NCBI RefSeq assembly: GCF_036785885.1
Contig: NC_092326.1
Span: 41,378,287 to 41,442,286 of the forward strand
DNA length: 64,000 nucleotides
From: Coffea arabica
Lineage: Eukaryota; Streptophyta; Magnoliopsida; Gentianales; Rubiaceae
Direction: 5' to 3'
The notes beneath the pieces are model-generated. The model ran no database searches. It was not told where the DNA came from and saw only the letters and a list, made by a program, of their open reading frames with translations. The stretch's first letter is position 1; every line of letters starts with the position of its first letter. Positions 37,064 to 52,462 of this stretch are shown here, piece by piece. A program made the translations under genes and the position numbers.

Positions 37064-39322
37064 GCCGTAGCAGCAAAACTTGACCAAGGAACTTTTGTAG
37101 TCGGTGGTTTGTGGTAGGGGCCAGAAGCCACACAACAAATTTAAAAGAGCCATAATTGCTGGGATGGATGAGGCAGCTTTCTGCATACAGGGATACGATG
37201 GTGATCACGACGCTAGTTAAAATTGTAAAAACCACGTGCATATCATGCCTAACCAAACTCTCTTATTTCTAAGCAAGTTCTTTTAATTGTATTTCCCCTT
37301 TTCTGAAGCTGCAAATTCCTTGATTGTTTGATAGGAAGAAGAGAATTATGCGAGCCGAAATAGGTAGCTGACCCCCTTTAAATCCTCATTCACAAAGATA
37401 AAAGTTTTGGAGAACATCAATAAATTCCTCGTTCAAGAATTATCTGTTTAGGATTCAAATGCCCTTTCTTCTTAAATTTCATCTCGTCGCTGCTAAGGAA
37501 AAAAAAAAAAAAAAAGGGGTAAGTCGAATGATTGCCCTCTACGTCTAGGTAAATTCCCTAGTCCCGCTAACAAACAGAGAAAATAGAATCGCATTCAAGA
37601 CATTATTATTGTGAAGTGCTTGGCATGATCTTACAAACGGAAATTAATCTCAAGACTTCGTAGTTTGTGTACACCAAACTGCCCTTTTGTGCTATTTTCT
37701 TTATTAGCTCCGGAGCTGAATTCATAGGATTGCCCACTAGTTTCTAGTTATTGAAGCAATGAATGAATGAGTGCCTACCATTCATTACTTCTGATGAAGA
37801 GGAAGCCAACATAGAATAGAATAGAATAGTGGAGAAGTTGAGACATGTGCTTTCCTAGGTGCACGGGTTGCCTGATAGCCGTAGTTGGACCCCGTGAACC
37901 ATCGACTGCTTCTTGCTTTTATCATTACTTGCTAGGATGCGTTATCAGTTTTGCCAATAATAAAAGTTAACTTTCGGAATTTGGACAAAGTGTGTCGGGT
38001 GGGGGGTGAGATCCATCCGAGTAGGATTTCCACGGTTTGCTTCATGTGCTTCACAGTTTTGTTTCTGTTCCTTTGTGTGTTTTGGGTTTTGGCAAGATTT
38101 ACAGAGAACATGACTGGTTCAAATTATGTTGGAACACCGTTTAGACTTAAAATTCAGCAAATTAATTATTTCAGTAGTCAGATTTCAAAATTCAGCAGAT
38201 TAATAAAAAGGGATCCAAATTACGTGCACGTATACTTCTAGCTTTGTGTGGATTTTGCTGTTTTCAAACTAGTGGCCATGTATGAGCAAAGGTATATTGA
38301 ATTGAAGTTGTACAAGCAAGAGATCCTCCGATCATAAGCAATAAGCATGAGTGAGTGAGTCTAGTTGTACTTCAAACTGTTTAAGAATGACAATTTCAGC
38401 ATTTCACGTAAAATAAAAAAAAAAAGGTGTACGTAGGGTCGCTCTTCAATGATAGCTTAGGCATTAGTGTATTGGAGTACTAGTTTTTGTGCTTAATTAA
38501 GTAGTATTATTGGATACTCTTTATAAAATCATTTCGAATTTTTTTTGTTGAAGATATCAGCTGATTTCGAAACCCCTCATTATTTATTATTTTGTGATGG
38601 GTTCACCAGACTCTTAATAAAATAGGAGGTAAAACAAAACCAAAACCTTTTTGTTTTATCTGCAATACTCCAATAGAGAAAATTTGAAGTCAAGCTCGTT
38701 TGGTGCTAGCTTTTGTAAATTGTTATAATTTGATATATGTGAAATAAAAAATTATATTTACAAAGAAACGTAAAAAAAAAAAAAAACTGTAAAAAAATCA
38801 ATCCAAACAAACGTGTCAAAATTTGTAGAATTCATGACATTAACCGGTTGGGACCCTTCTTGTCTCCAAAATTAAAGGAACATTCTCGTAATTTGACGAA
38901 CCGCCAATCAAATTCAAGCCTTGCATTAAGTCCACCAGCTGCACAAATTGTGTCGTTGTAGGCCCCAGCGTTGCAATAACTGGTCCAAAAACGTCCATAT
39001 GTACCTATCTGGACGATTTGAGCAAGCCGCATTCTATTGCTACCCCGCGCGATGCGCCGGGTTGGTAGGTGTGGGTGAAAGAAAGGGTTACTGAAATAAT
39101 ACTGATTAACAAATTAGTATGATTTAATAATTAATAAGAGAATGAATGAAACAAAGCAAAAGAAAATTGTAAGAGGTAATCCACTCATTTGAAGTAATAA
39201 TATATAGACGTGTTTGATCAGTAAATTCGGAAAGACAAACTCCCTGCAACTTATCAACAAATAAAAATATAAAGGATAGAAAAATATTAAATAGCGGATA
39301 TGGAGAATTTCAACATGTAACC
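37064..39322. other. Spacer
   Basis: AT-rich sequence with several A runs (37499-37515, 38771-38785) and a short GAATA tandem (37815). No gene recognised. A 96-codon frame at 37951-38241 has no family resemblance. Confidence 0.5.
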
Positions 39323-39471
39323 TTTTTTTTTTTTTTTTAGGGCTGTCCAACAGGTAGTGAACCCCGTAGATTATTCCCCCACCCTTTACCATTTGCTGGT
39401 AACAAGCTTCGAACCAGGGACCTAAACCCCATCTTCAGTAACTCCAGCCACCAGGCCAAGCCCCGGAGGGC
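39323..39471 (-). mobile_element. tRNA-derived SINE with 19-bp target duplication
   Basis: On the minus strand it reads from TGCCCTCCGGGGCTTGGCCT through a box-A-like TGGCCTGGTGGCTGG and a box-B-like GGTTCGAAGC to a 16-A tail. These are internal RNA polymerase III promoter signals of tRNA-type SINEs. Flanks 39304-39322 and 39472-39490 are the same 19 bases (AGAATTTCAACATGTAACC). About 149 bases, complete in appearance. Confidence 0.92.
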
Positions 39472-40623
39472 AGAATTTCAACATGTAACCTTAAGCAAGT
39501 TTAAGAGAAAAAAAAAGGCCACGATTATATCCTATTTGTTTTGTGTTTTGAAAAAAGGAAAACCGAATCCCAAAGCATTGCAATGGAAGAGGATCGGCAA
39601 GTGATAAAAATTTTAGGGAGAAGAAGTAAGAATTTGAACAAGAGTAACCATGGTTAGCTAAGGATGGAATTAGCACAAATTTAATAATTACAAGATTCAA
39701 CCATGGCAATTATTAGTTGTAACAATGGTAGAAAACTATATATAATTCATTAATAAACATTGTAGGTGCCTTATTATCAATTCTAAATGACTAATTAGCA
39801 TGAAATTCCAGTGAAACCAATATTTTAGGATAACTACCAAAGCAACTCTCAGGTCAATACAGCAAATTCGCAAAGATAATAAAACTTAATTAAATAACTC
39901 CTTCATACGTGATCCTAATCAAGTCATTGGAAGAGAGATTGGCTATAACTCTCAAGTATCAATTCTCATAAACACGTTGAGTTTTTGGTGTTTTAATTAA
40001 TTCCTACTTGTATGACTACTCTTTTTTTTTTTTTTTTATCATTCATCAATTTTTCTAACCTTTTAATCATTCATCATCAATAAGTATGGGAAAATTCACC
40101 CAACATGTGGTACTTAATTTTTCTAATTAGACCTTTTCAACTAAGCATCATATGTCAAGACACGAACATTGATTAAATTTGCTCATCAAGGTACCGTTGA
40201 GGAAACGTCCTGTCTGCTATGGGTGTATTAAAAGTATGGAAAAAGACCATTTGGTCTCCCAAATGAACTGGTCAGAAAATGAGAAAAAATGAGTCAATGG
40301 CCGGTGCAAGTATTTAAAGCAATTTGCTAATACTCACTCTATGAGCAGAAATGACTTCCAAGTTTGAGGGGAGAAGAAACTGAAATACCTCACAATACAT
40401 GTTTGACAATTTTACTGCAATTAATTGTTACTTACTACTACCATCTTTCTATACATTTTTACTAATTTATGCTTCTTCTTCTTTTATTTCTTGGTGATAA
40501 GATAAGAAGGAACTTATGGATGATAAGAAGAATTACAATTCATTAAAACTACAAAAACGAACATGCATAATTAATTAGTGGGAAAAAGAACTTATGCATA
40601 TTTCTCTTGGTCAGCACAGACTT

Positions 40624-40686
40624 TTTTTTTTTTTTTTTTGTCGACATAGAGGTGTCCGGATCAATTCTAACGAGGCCTGACTAATA
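40624..40686 (-). mobile_element. Truncated retroposon with 18-bp target duplication
   Basis: A 16-T run (A tail on the minus strand) plus 47 bases, bounded by identical CTTGGTCAGCACAGACTT at 40606-40623 and 40687-40704. Shape is that of a 5'-truncated LINE or SINE insertion. The body is too short to classify. Confidence 0.85.
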
Positions 40687-41079
40687 CTTGGTCAGCACAG
40701 ACTTGCTACAAGATTAATCTGCTTTTGTCCTGGCTAGCTTTGCCCAAAAAGCCTATATAGTCTTAAGCATAATAAGACATGCTCTAGACTTTTCCTTTCA
40801 AAAAAAATCACTACTACTACTTTACATATATCCTTTCACGGGAAGGGCTGGCTAGTCTTGACCTTGGGGCAATGTTGCTTCCTTGAATAAAGGAGGATGG
40901 ATGATGACTTAATAGAGTCTATTTATATACTACTAGCTGTTAATTTGTATTGATTTGCTGGATGGATTGGAAAGTGAGATGGATGAACCTTTTGCTATCA
41001 TCTCTCACCTCCAACATTAATTTCTTTGTTGAGTTTCCTGCCACCTACTTACTGATCGAGGGTGTAGCCAAATTTTATA

Positions 41080-41410
41080 CTCCCTCCGTCCCACTTTGTT
41101 AGTCTTGTTTTCCTTTTTCGTCCGTCCCAAATTGTAGTCCACTTTCCCATTAAGAAATGTAGTAATCTTTCAAATTGTCTAAAATACCCTTATTAAATAT
41201 CTTGTTATTAATACATTGTTATTAAATACTAACCCACTACATTGAATACATTGAGTTTTTCTAATACATTGAATACATTGACTACATTGATTAGCATAAG
41301 GGTATTTTAGGAAATTATTAATCTAAATTTATGTTTCCAACCAAATTAATTACACTTTCTTAATCTGTATGAAAAAAAGACCAAGACTAAGAAAACGGGA
41401 CGGAAGGGAG
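41080..41410. mobile_element. Stowaway-type MITE upstream of the aquaporin gene
   Basis: Terminal repeats CTCCCTCCGTCCC and the complement of CTCCCTTCCGTCCCG, with TA on each side (41078-41079, 41411-41412). Length 331 bases, no ORF. Stowaways are non-autonomous Tc1/mariner elements. It is the reverse-oriented relative of 44096-44413. Confidence 0.93.
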
Positions 41411-41704
41411 TAATGAGTTTGGAAATAGCTAAAGCAGTTGAACGTTTAAAGTTCAAAAGCGGTACCACAATAATTCCTAGAAGTTATGTCGACCCTCTAA
41501 CCTTTTGGGAAATCGCCAGAGGAAAGTTCTCTATTACATAAGTGAAGCCTCGTGCTTTTTGAACATCCATTGTAGACAAAAAATACTAACTATTTAATTA
41601 CTATTCATAATCCCCTTTTTTCAAATATAACTCCCTAAAAGTTACTACTTTGAAAGATCTGGTACATATTGATATTGTAGCACAAAAACTATGCCCCAAA
41701 CCTT

Positions 41705-41985
41705 AGAGCTCGTTTAAATTGCTTTTTTTTTTGAAGTTTTTATAGAAAAGTATATTGTAACGATTTGATGTACGTGAGATAAAAATGTGTTCATGAAAAA
41801 TATAAAATTTTTTTAGAGAAAAATGACATTAAATATCAAAAACGCCCTGATCTTCAAAAGAAATGACCAAAGAAGAACATTGAACTTGGTTGATTATCAC
41901 CCATTTGGATTGCTATTTCTTGAAATTTTTGTAGAAAAAATGTACTGTAACGATTTCATATATATGATGTTAAAATATGATTGAC
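41705..41985. repeat. Two fragments of a common MITE end
   Basis: 41707-41825 ('cgtttaaattgcttttttt', 'tattgtaacgatttgatgta', 'gtgagataaaa') and 41903-41980 ('atttggattgctatttcttg', 'tactgtaacgatttcatata') are diverged copies of the same end in the same orientation. Related 'ttttactgtaataatatatg' words occur near 58110. Probably hAT-type MITE remnants. Confidence 0.55.
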
Positions 41986-42519
41986 TTTCTCAAGTCAGAT
42001 TCCAACCCCTGAATGACTTTTTTTTTGGTAAAGAAGATTGGAATTGAAGTTAATTAAGGAAAATGATATTACCACTCGTAAAAAATTCTCGGACACTCTT
42101 TTCTGTTTTTCGTCTTTTCTATCATGTGGTGAAACCTGTCGTCGGCATCTTCCACCAGAAAAACCATTCCTCTTTTTTTTTTTTTTTTTGGCCTTTTTCT
42201 TGTGGCGGTGGAATCACTGACGAGTCATGATAGAAACTCGCATCAATGCGGTGCACGGGACTAGCCGTTTAAAGAAAAAAGAGAGAGTGGGAGAAGGTGG
42301 TGGGGCAATTTTCTGGTGGGACGGTGAAAGCGAGATGCCCAAATCTTCTTGATCATCACCATGCCCACCAACGGCTAATGCTATAACTCTTGGACGGCCA
42401 TTTTTCAACTTCCTTAGAAATAATTAGTAAAAAAAGAAATCCATTTTTATATCAAATTACAAAAAAAAAAAAAAAAGAAATCCATTTACCAACAAAATTT
42501 TCTTCCCCCTCCAGCCCCA

Positions 42520-42529
42520 TATATAAATA
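42520..42529 (+). promoter_or_regulatory. TATA box of the PIP2 gene
   Basis: TATATAAATA, about 175 bases before the ATG. It is followed by a CT-rich leader (CTCACTCACTCACACT and TTCTTCTTC tracts), as in many strongly expressed plant aquaporin genes. Confidence 0.65.
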
Positions 42530-42702
42530 CCCCTACGCCTCTCACTCACTCACACTGCCACACACTCTATTCTTCTTCTTCACTACAAAAAGCTTTGCTC
42601 CTCCTGTTTCCCACTTTCTTTCATTTTGTCATCTTGTTGGATTCTTTTCTTCTTCTTCTTTTTTTTTTGCACAATTTTTGTTTTTCTTTTTCATTGCGAG
42701 CA

Positions 42703-44653
<1,951 letters not shown>

Positions 44654-46909
44654 TCAGATCAAGTCAAATGTCCTCCTCTTTTACACCTGCTCTTCCATCA
44701 CCAAGAACCACCATGGCCAGGAATAAGAAAAGCCATGGCTGGCTAGTGTAATGTTACTAGTCTTTTATGTATTAGGAGGTTTTTTTCTTTTTTTTTTTTG
44801 GGCAGTGGAAGAAAGCCATGGAAGAAGTGTATTATAGACAAAGCAAAAAAGTTCGGCGTTGAAGAAACTCGAAAGGAGAAAGCATTTTGTAATCTCTTCC
44901 TTTCTTGTTCTTCAGCTATTTATTTGGGTGTGGAATTTGTACTGGTCCTCCATTTATGTGCAATGAATCTTCTTTTTACCTGGAAATGATGTCAGATATG
45001 CACTGGGCTTTCATCAAAGTTTGGCTCTGCATCAAAAACTTCCTTAATTTTGGCATTTAATTCTTGATGGCTGCGTGCGTCGCTTGTGGGAAATTTGGCA
45101 ATGGTGAAATTCTTGCAGGAAACAGGAAACGTGGTCCATGGAAATGGGAATTTGAGTGCTACACGCACAAAGAAGCATATCTCTGATTCACGTGTAGCTC
45201 GAATTGAATGAAGACACACTAGTCTATTATCAGACATTTATTTCATCCTCACCGACTCGACTGGAAAAAGGGTCTTTACAAGGTGTATAGTTTCCAATCC
45301 ACATCTGCCTTGTCCAGGAGCTGCCTACCTTGTCATTCACTGTATATTTTTGTCTGCACAAGCATCTTTGGCATATGACCGCCAGCTTGCTGAAACGTTC
45401 CCGGATTAATTTTTTTCTTTCCATCGACAGAAGAAATAAACACACACACAGTTAGATTAGAACCACTCAGAAGTCAACGTCAAATCGGACCCTAAAATCA
45501 GTTTAAGGGAGACCCACGGACCAACACCATCCACAAACCCACAACGTTCCCGGATTAATTGAAGAGATAATTAGAGTGAATTTGAAGTTGGTCAACACCT
45601 CTTCTAATCACATCATGTGATTTGATTTAGGAGAAGATTTGTAGTACCTTTTTCAGATGTTCAGTTTGATTGTAAATTTATAATTGTTTGAGTCATCATC
45701 AGCTACAGGCACGAATCCGAACAAACATACTCAGCCTTAACGCTTAAAGAAGCCATGGAAAGAGGGGCCCTTATTTATCATATCACATCCTAGCAAAGGT
45801 AACCACATCCACACGTTACCCATATTGCGGTGTATCTATAGGCATGCAACTTGTTCTGTGAGCTTTTTTATTTTTAGAAATAGAGGATATTAAATTCCTA
45901 TATCTTAAGTGTGTTCCCAAAATTTTTTTATAAAATAAGTGAAAGAATTATGTGATATTTTAAATTAATTCATGAACTAATATTCTAAAAGAATATATGG
46001 GTCAGAAAATTTCATTTGAAATAAGTTCAAATTTTTTTTTTCATTTAATTTATTGGTGAATTTTTTTTTTTTTACTTAAAAAACTAGCAAAAAGAGTAGG
46101 AAAAAAATTTTAGTGTCGCTTTTGCCTCTACTGAAAATTTTTTCTGGCTCCGCCGCCACTGATTGTAGCTACTCCACTCTCCCCTAATATGTTAGACTGG
46201 ATCAGAGTCATCTGCTTCCTGTTGGAACATTCAATCTTGATTTTCTGAAGCCTTGATGATGCATAACCTGACAAAGCCTCTGCTTCGTCTTGCAGCTGGT
46301 TTCCAGATTCCCTTTCTCTAAAGTGACCATGCTGCTAGGCATATTGATTCATGCAGTCCTCAACGTGATGATAACGAACTTCTTAGCTATGACCGGTACG
46401 ACTCTCCACAAATCGTGACGCCGGAACCGATTCTGTCGCCATTGATTATACTAAACATTTCTTCATCTCATGTCATTGCCAAAGTATGGGCATGCATCTG
46501 TGGGCTTTTATTAAATCCAGCGGACCCCAATGCATCTTGGTGATCTTGGACTTTAAGTCGATTGAACCGAAGAATGTCAAATGGGCTACGAGACTTTTCC
46601 TTCCATCTCACCAGAAGCCAGTGGTTTCAGTCTCCGTGAAAGTTAATACGCTAACCTCAAAGAATCTTGCCACCTTCATGAAACCTCTAATTTTATCTTA
46701 AATATTTTAGTAAACAACTTTTGAAAGCTCTTATTTTGTAAATTATCAACTTTTTTTTAATTGTAAAGTAATCTTTTGGAGAAAACTGTTCATTGAATTT
46801 TTTTTTTTTTTTTCTTTTTGGTCTTATGGAGGGCACAAGGAGACTAGTCTAACTTGGCTAGTTGTTTATTGAGCAAAGGAAAAGGACTTCCGGTCCAAAA
46901 TGTATAATT
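44654..46909. other. PIP2 3' UTR and spacer
   Basis: The first 300 bases contain T-rich sequence typical of a 3' UTR (about 44760-44900). Further on no gene is recognised. Open frames near 45230-45445 and 46486-46701 have no family resemblance. Confidence 0.45.
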
Positions 46910-47061
46910 TTTTTTTTCTTTCAAAGCCCAAAGAGCTTGAATCAATTGTTACAAACCTGAACCTCGAGGGAATCCCAAAAGCCGGTATCCTTTGAAGTTC
47001 CACAGGAGACTTATAACTACCAACCCAAACCCTCCAACCCCGACGTGGGATACATCATGTG
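46910..47061 (-). mobile_element. SINE-like retroposon with 18-bp target duplication
   Basis: Flanked by GGTCCAAAATGTATAATT at 46892-46909 and 47062-47079. On the minus strand it begins with CCCACATGATGTATCCCACG and ends in a short A tail. A GAGGTTCAGGTTTG stretch might be a box-B relic. Contains 'cttttgggattccctcgagg', a word I associate with abundant plant repeats. About 152 bases; class uncertain but retroposition is clear. Confidence 0.8.
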
Positions 47062-47654
47062 GGTCCAAAATGTATAATTCGATGTGGAAAATAATTGAAA
47101 CAGCTACAGTAAAGTTGGAATGTAGAATAGTCAATGTTCTAAGAAGTAAAATATATATATATATAGGATATTAAAAAAGAATTTAAAAAAAAGTAAAACA
47201 ACATAATCACAATGTCCTGAGAAGGAAGGTTATGCAAATAACATCATTGTGGTAGATTATTACTTGTGGAACATATTTTGCTCCTCTGCAGTGGAAGAGT
47301 TTCTTTCAAGTTACAGTGCGTATTAGAGCCATTTCCACTCTCTTTTTGCTTACATACTTTCTGGCTATACATGATAAAAAAAAAAAAACTTTCTGGCTAT
47401 ATAGGTAAAGTGTTTTCGAGTATCATCGTTACAATATCAAGAGATATGATAACAACCGATAGCAGCTACACATTGCCAGATTGATGATCAGATTATCCTC
47501 GACGTTTGCACTTATTTGTTCAAACATCGGAACACTTGCAGCAACGTTTGTCCCTGAGTTTCGGACATTTAGAAAACGTCTTCATAAGTATGCCCTACAG
47601 AAATGGTTACTATAAACACTACCACTCCTCAACTCACTAACTTAATTCTACTAC

Positions 47655-50600
47655 TTACACAGAAGTTTGGCTATTGTTGGGAGAGGGGCCAGCACTGCCA
47701 ATACCACCAAGCAAAAGATGGCCCATACTTTGATCAGCAAGTTCTCTCAGCTTGTTCAACTCAGGCAGCACAACACTGCCGAGATCAGGTCGATCCTTTC
47801 GCCTCAATTCTGAGCATTGAAGGCCTAAATTTGCCACGATTAACGCCTGCTCAACGGGCCAATCAGGCACACTGGGATCGAGTATGTCAGTGAAGTTTCC
47901 ATTCTCGATTGCCCTTGCAACATGATGAGTCAACCCCATCGCTGGCTTGGCTGTAATGATCTGCAGAAGTATGATTCCAAAGGAATATACATCAGATTTA
48001 ACTCCAAGCATTCCTGTCTGCTGATACTCTGGGTCGATATAGCAAAACGTTCCTGCAGCTGACGTCATTCTATACTGTGTTACATTTTCAGCAACCGAAG
48101 GGGGGACTAATCTGGCCAATCCCACATCACCAATCTTGCTTACGAAGTATTGGTCGAGCAGAATATTGGCGGGCTTAAGGTCACGGTGGACTAGTGGTTC
48201 TGGCTTAGTTCGATGAAGAAAAAGCAAGCCTGTTGCAATCTCTGCTGCAATTCGGAACCTAAGTTGCCATGTGAGAGCAGGGGTATTTCCTCTTCGATAC
48301 AGACGATCTTCTAAGCTTCCATTGGGCATACATTCGTACACCAGACAACCATATTCAGGACAGGCTCCAAGCAGGAGCACCATATTTGGATGCCGCATAC
48401 AGCTTAAAACTTCAACCTATATAAAATACACTTGTTTAGGAAAGGAAAGCCTAGAATTTATGTATTAAACAAAATGAAAGCAGGCTATCAGCTACTAGCC
48501 TACTATACGCATTAATTACTACTACATTCATAATTTCAATTACCTCTTGTTGGAATTGTGACCTTCCTTGGGTAGCATCTGGACGCAAGATTTTAACAGC
48601 AACCGCAGTATGATCAAGATAACACTTGAAGACAGGACCATAACCGCCTTCTCCAATCTTGTAAGATTCACTAAAATTGTCTGTTGCTGCTTCGATCTCT
48701 TCAATAGTATACCTTCTATACCTAAAGCCGCAGTAAATTGGAGGACTTTGGGCTTGGCTTGTTTGAGATGCTTGGTCTGTTTCAGACGCAGACTCAGATT
48801 TGTTCTTATCTGCCTCTTCAGCTAGTCGAGCTTCTTTTAATCTTTTTTCTTCTTCAATTCGCCAACGATGGAGCTCTGCTGCCTGCATTACATACAGATT
48901 TCCTATTATCTTAGAATCTCATATATGCACAATGTAGCTTTTTCCTTTTTGCTATTAAAAATGATACCTTTTGTTTGGCAGTTAAAGCTTCCTTGCAGGC
49001 TGTACTGTACATATCCATTGTTCTTTGCAACTCTAATTTTAGCCTTCTCATTTCTGCTTCTGCATCATCCTGTACATTTATAAGTACAACAACTGTCAGG
49101 AACAATCATCTAGATGTGATAAAACTGACAGTAATGAATCCAATTATCACCATATCCTTGTGATTGGTAAGTTAAAAATTGCCACAACTTCATTTGAGAT
49201 GAGAGGAAAGTAAATTGTACGTGCTTCAACTCATCGTCTCATACTGGAAATAATTAACTTACAGTTTCAATTGAAGATGATGAGAATTCGTAGAAAGAAC
49301 TCAAGTCGCTGGCCTTAGATCCAAAACGTTCAGAGCCAAAGCTACTGTCTGAACTAGTTGATATCCGTGAGGTTCGGCCCGAATCCATACCCTCGTAAAG
49401 TGCAGACATTCGATCAACGCTTGGCCTTTCAGAGCTTATGAATGAAATATCAGATTCTGATTCCGACAGGTCTCCAAACGTTTTCCCAGTAAAACCTCTT
49501 CCCCTAGCAAATGGTGACCTATTCCACGAAAGATGTTGTTAGCCCAGTTTTAAATACACAGGCCAAACTCGGAAATAATAAACAGATGATTTGCTCAATA
49601 TCTAACCTACCTGATTAATTCATGGTCCTCTCGTGGGATAAAAGGTCTTCGAGGAGTGACGTCTCCTGTTCCAAGTTCATTTTATCTCTAATGGAGTTAC
49701 GCAAACAAGCAAAATTTAACCTCTCATATGGTACAAAGGAAAAAGTACAAACCTCTCATAACGGGGATTTGCTTGGGACGTAGATCTGGAGACGTGCAAG
49801 TAGACCTGCTAACTTGAAATTGATCTTGCACTTGATTTATTTGGTTTATTTGGTTATAAATAGGAGAAGTAAATGGAGCCAGTCGAGATGCATTTCGAAC
49901 TTGGGAGATCTTCGTTTTGGAGATAACATAAACTGTGCAAAAATCCGGTGCTCCTTTTAGTGCTGCAGTAGGGACGTCAATTGTCTTTAATCTTCTGCAT
50001 CATGAAGATGAAGATGTGGTCAGATATTTAACTAGAAGAATAGTTATGTTGATTCTACAAGTCTGATAAATCACTATATATCTTGCTTGCTCTGGTGCCG
50101 ATCAACTAAACCATCTCTTCAACTGATGATACAAGCAAGAGAAAAGCTCTACCTGATAAAGCCATGCCGTGATGACCCAAGAACCAAACTCTCGATTGCA
50201 CCTTGGGCTACATATTCAGTTATAGCTTTGGCTATATCATTGCCTTGAAGTGTAACATCGAAGCATTGTATCTATTGCCTCAGAGGGAAAACGTTAAAAA
50301 TAAATAAACAAAATAAAAGGTAAGCCAAGGATAGAAGCAGGCGGACTACGATGACCTGAATAAGATACACGGTAACTGCAAGAGCATTTCTTTGAAGAAT
50401 AAGAATTCATCTTCATAAAATGCATTAAAAAGAAAGAACCAATTCCAGAACTTACATCTTTTCGCGTGCAATAGCAATGAAAGGTGAGGAACAGATCTTT
50501 GGCTGTCTTCTCAACTTGTTGATTAGCATCATTAAGTGCACACGTGTTTCCAGCTGCAATCACGTATGGCCCGAAAAAATTGTTCGTTAGCTCAATTTCT

Positions 50601-51396
50601 TTAATCACAGGAAACTAACTTATCAGTCGTCCACCAGGTATACAACCATTCAAAATTGAGAATCGCAATTTTAGTCTTCAAGATGGGGAACTATTTCTCC
50701 TGTCTATTGATTTGGATTATATACTGGTAGTCATCTTTTTTAATGAAAGTCAACATCTGATATCATTTCAGGAAGTTATTTACCATAGAGACCAAAATCA
50801 ATACTACCACATTAAGCATTAGGTCAATAGCTCATATTCAAATATAGTAAGCCAATTGCTCCAACTTAACTCAAAAATGCATTTCATATACACTACAACT
50901 AGACCCTTCTTCAAATTTGGTGCTTTAGATCATGTGCATTGGAAAATCTTGTATCTTGTAAAGGCAGTGAACAAACTTGATTTTACATTATAATGTAAAG
51001 GGGAAAGCATTGTAGAGCTATTGGTTGTCGGAGAATAAAAGAACACATAGGATCGATCTTGCATATTCTCTCTTATTTTTTTTCCGTTTCTACATCCTCT
51101 TTTGTAAGAGCCCATTATCACAATTTTGCTTGATCAATAGAATTCGCCACAATCAAGAATGTGTGGACGTTCGTGAGGATTGAGAGAGAGAGAGATGAAG
51201 GATTACCTGCTGCTGTGGATGATGACCTGGGGAGTACATGGATGAGTATTACAGTTTGGCCTTTAACAAGCAGATTATCAACTGTCCATCTAAGGGCATA
51301 TTGACTCGATTTATCCTTGTCAATAGCAACTGCAACCAGCCCATTTCTCCCCAGTTTCCTTCCTGCATTGCTTCCTTTTGAGCTAAGACCATACAT
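47655..51396 (-). CDS. USP-domain receptor-like cytoplasmic kinase without U-box (RLCK-IX type)
   Basis: Predicted Ser/Thr kinase fused to an adenine-nucleotide-binding universal stress protein domain. Nine exons (minus): 51207..51396, 50456..50553, 50153..50271, 49753..49994, 49611..49665, 49263..49518, 48968..49069, 48544..48882, 47655..48416. They sum to 2163 bases and 720 residues with every junction in phase. Order: USP domain (about 15-150, AVAIDKDKSSQYALRW; SLVLGSSRHGF), Ser-rich linker, coiled coil (about 320-385), kinase (about 425-690). Kinase motifs: glycine loop GEGGYGPV, VAVK Lys about 451, HRDLKPANILLD about 544, DVG (instead of DFG, usual in this family) about 564, CYIDPEY. The protein ends SPNNSQTSV soon after the kinase, so the C-terminal U-box of the related PUB E3 ligases is missing. 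Related Arabidopsis genes of this USP-kinase type lack it too. Start chosen because MYGLSS begins directly before the USP domain. Confidence 0.95.
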
Positions 51397-52303
51397 TTTG
51401 TTTTTTCCCTACCCTCGTTCTGATCACTTCTGACTCATAGTAACTTTTCCTCTCAATAATACGTGACAGAAAATTCTTCTCCTTAGCTTTCCTGCGCTAA
51501 AACTCTGTAGCCATACATAAATACCTCCAAAGAATGAGAACAATTGGTAACACCACAAGTCCTTGTTGACTTCAAAATGAAAGTATTCGGGTAAAGGTTA
51601 CATAGGTTACCGAAAATGTCTCTTTTGCAACGACCTTGTCTTAGAATATGAAAATATTCAATCCATACACCTTCAGACGTGGAGAATTATGTGTCTTTCC
51701 TTAAAATGCTTTGCACTTTTTTAGGATGCATTACTTGCCACCAGTTGATATGGAAATTGGTGATGGTCAACTTTTCTAGATTTCATACTCCCGCTAATAA
51801 ATTGAAGGTAGATGAAACACAAAAACCAAATGTAGTGATCCATCTTTCGTTTTTGGAGCAAATGTAGTGATATTTTTATGTCATTTAACTTAAATATTGC
51901 TCAACCATAAGCAATCATCAAGTGATTGATAAAAAATGACTTCTTTTTTTTTTTTGCATGAACTAATTTCATAAAAATTAATTTGACTTTTTATTGGGTA
52001 ACGATGCCCATTAGTATTTTTTGTTTGGAAAATGAGTTTATGGAAAAGATTGTCTAGTAAAAGAATATAATTTAAAACAGAAAATATATGCGCCAGCTCA
52101 GCAAGATGCATTTCGATTTTTCCTAATAAATAGGAAAAGATTGTTCTCCCGTGATGTATAACAGAAGACTACAGTCTTTGAATGGAAAATGGATTTTGAC
52201 TCTTCTAGTTTCCAATTTCACTCTTTTTTTTTTGGGTAATTAATTTTGCAGAAGTTATCATTTTAGTGCTGCATTCCTTTTTCTTAACAAGAAATTAATC
52301 TTT
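51397..52303. other. 5' flank of the USP-kinase gene and spacer
   Basis: AT-rich sequence with scattered T runs. No gene seen, and no unambiguous TATA close to the ATG at 51396. Confidence 0.4.
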
Positions 52304-52450
52304 CCTCCCGTGAGGAGTTCGATTGGGACTGGTCGTTTGTAGTTACAGCAAGGTCTTAGGATCGATCCCCACGTGCTACTGTTATTGGGTATCTTTGGGG
52401 CGAAACTCTGCCCAACCTGAGGGAATTAGCCTCCGGACCGAAAAAAAAAA
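52304..52450 (+). mobile_element. SINE-like retroposon with 12-bp target duplication
   Basis: Starts CCTCCCGTGAGGAGTTCG, contains a box-B-like GGATCGATCCCCACG and ends in a run of A. Flanks AAATTAATCTTT at 52292-52303 and 52451-52462 are identical. About 147 bases on the plus strand. Box A is not obvious. Different from the SINE at 39.3 kb. Confidence 0.82.
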
Positions 52451-52462
52451 AAATTAATCTTT

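Noticed and set aside
37951-38241. 96-codon frame on the plus strand
   Set aside because: No domain, AT-rich chance composition, no splice context.
46370-46710. Comparatively balanced base composition with open frames on both strands
   Set aside because: Neither frame shows a recognisable family or consistent splice sites; possibly a very old gene fragment.
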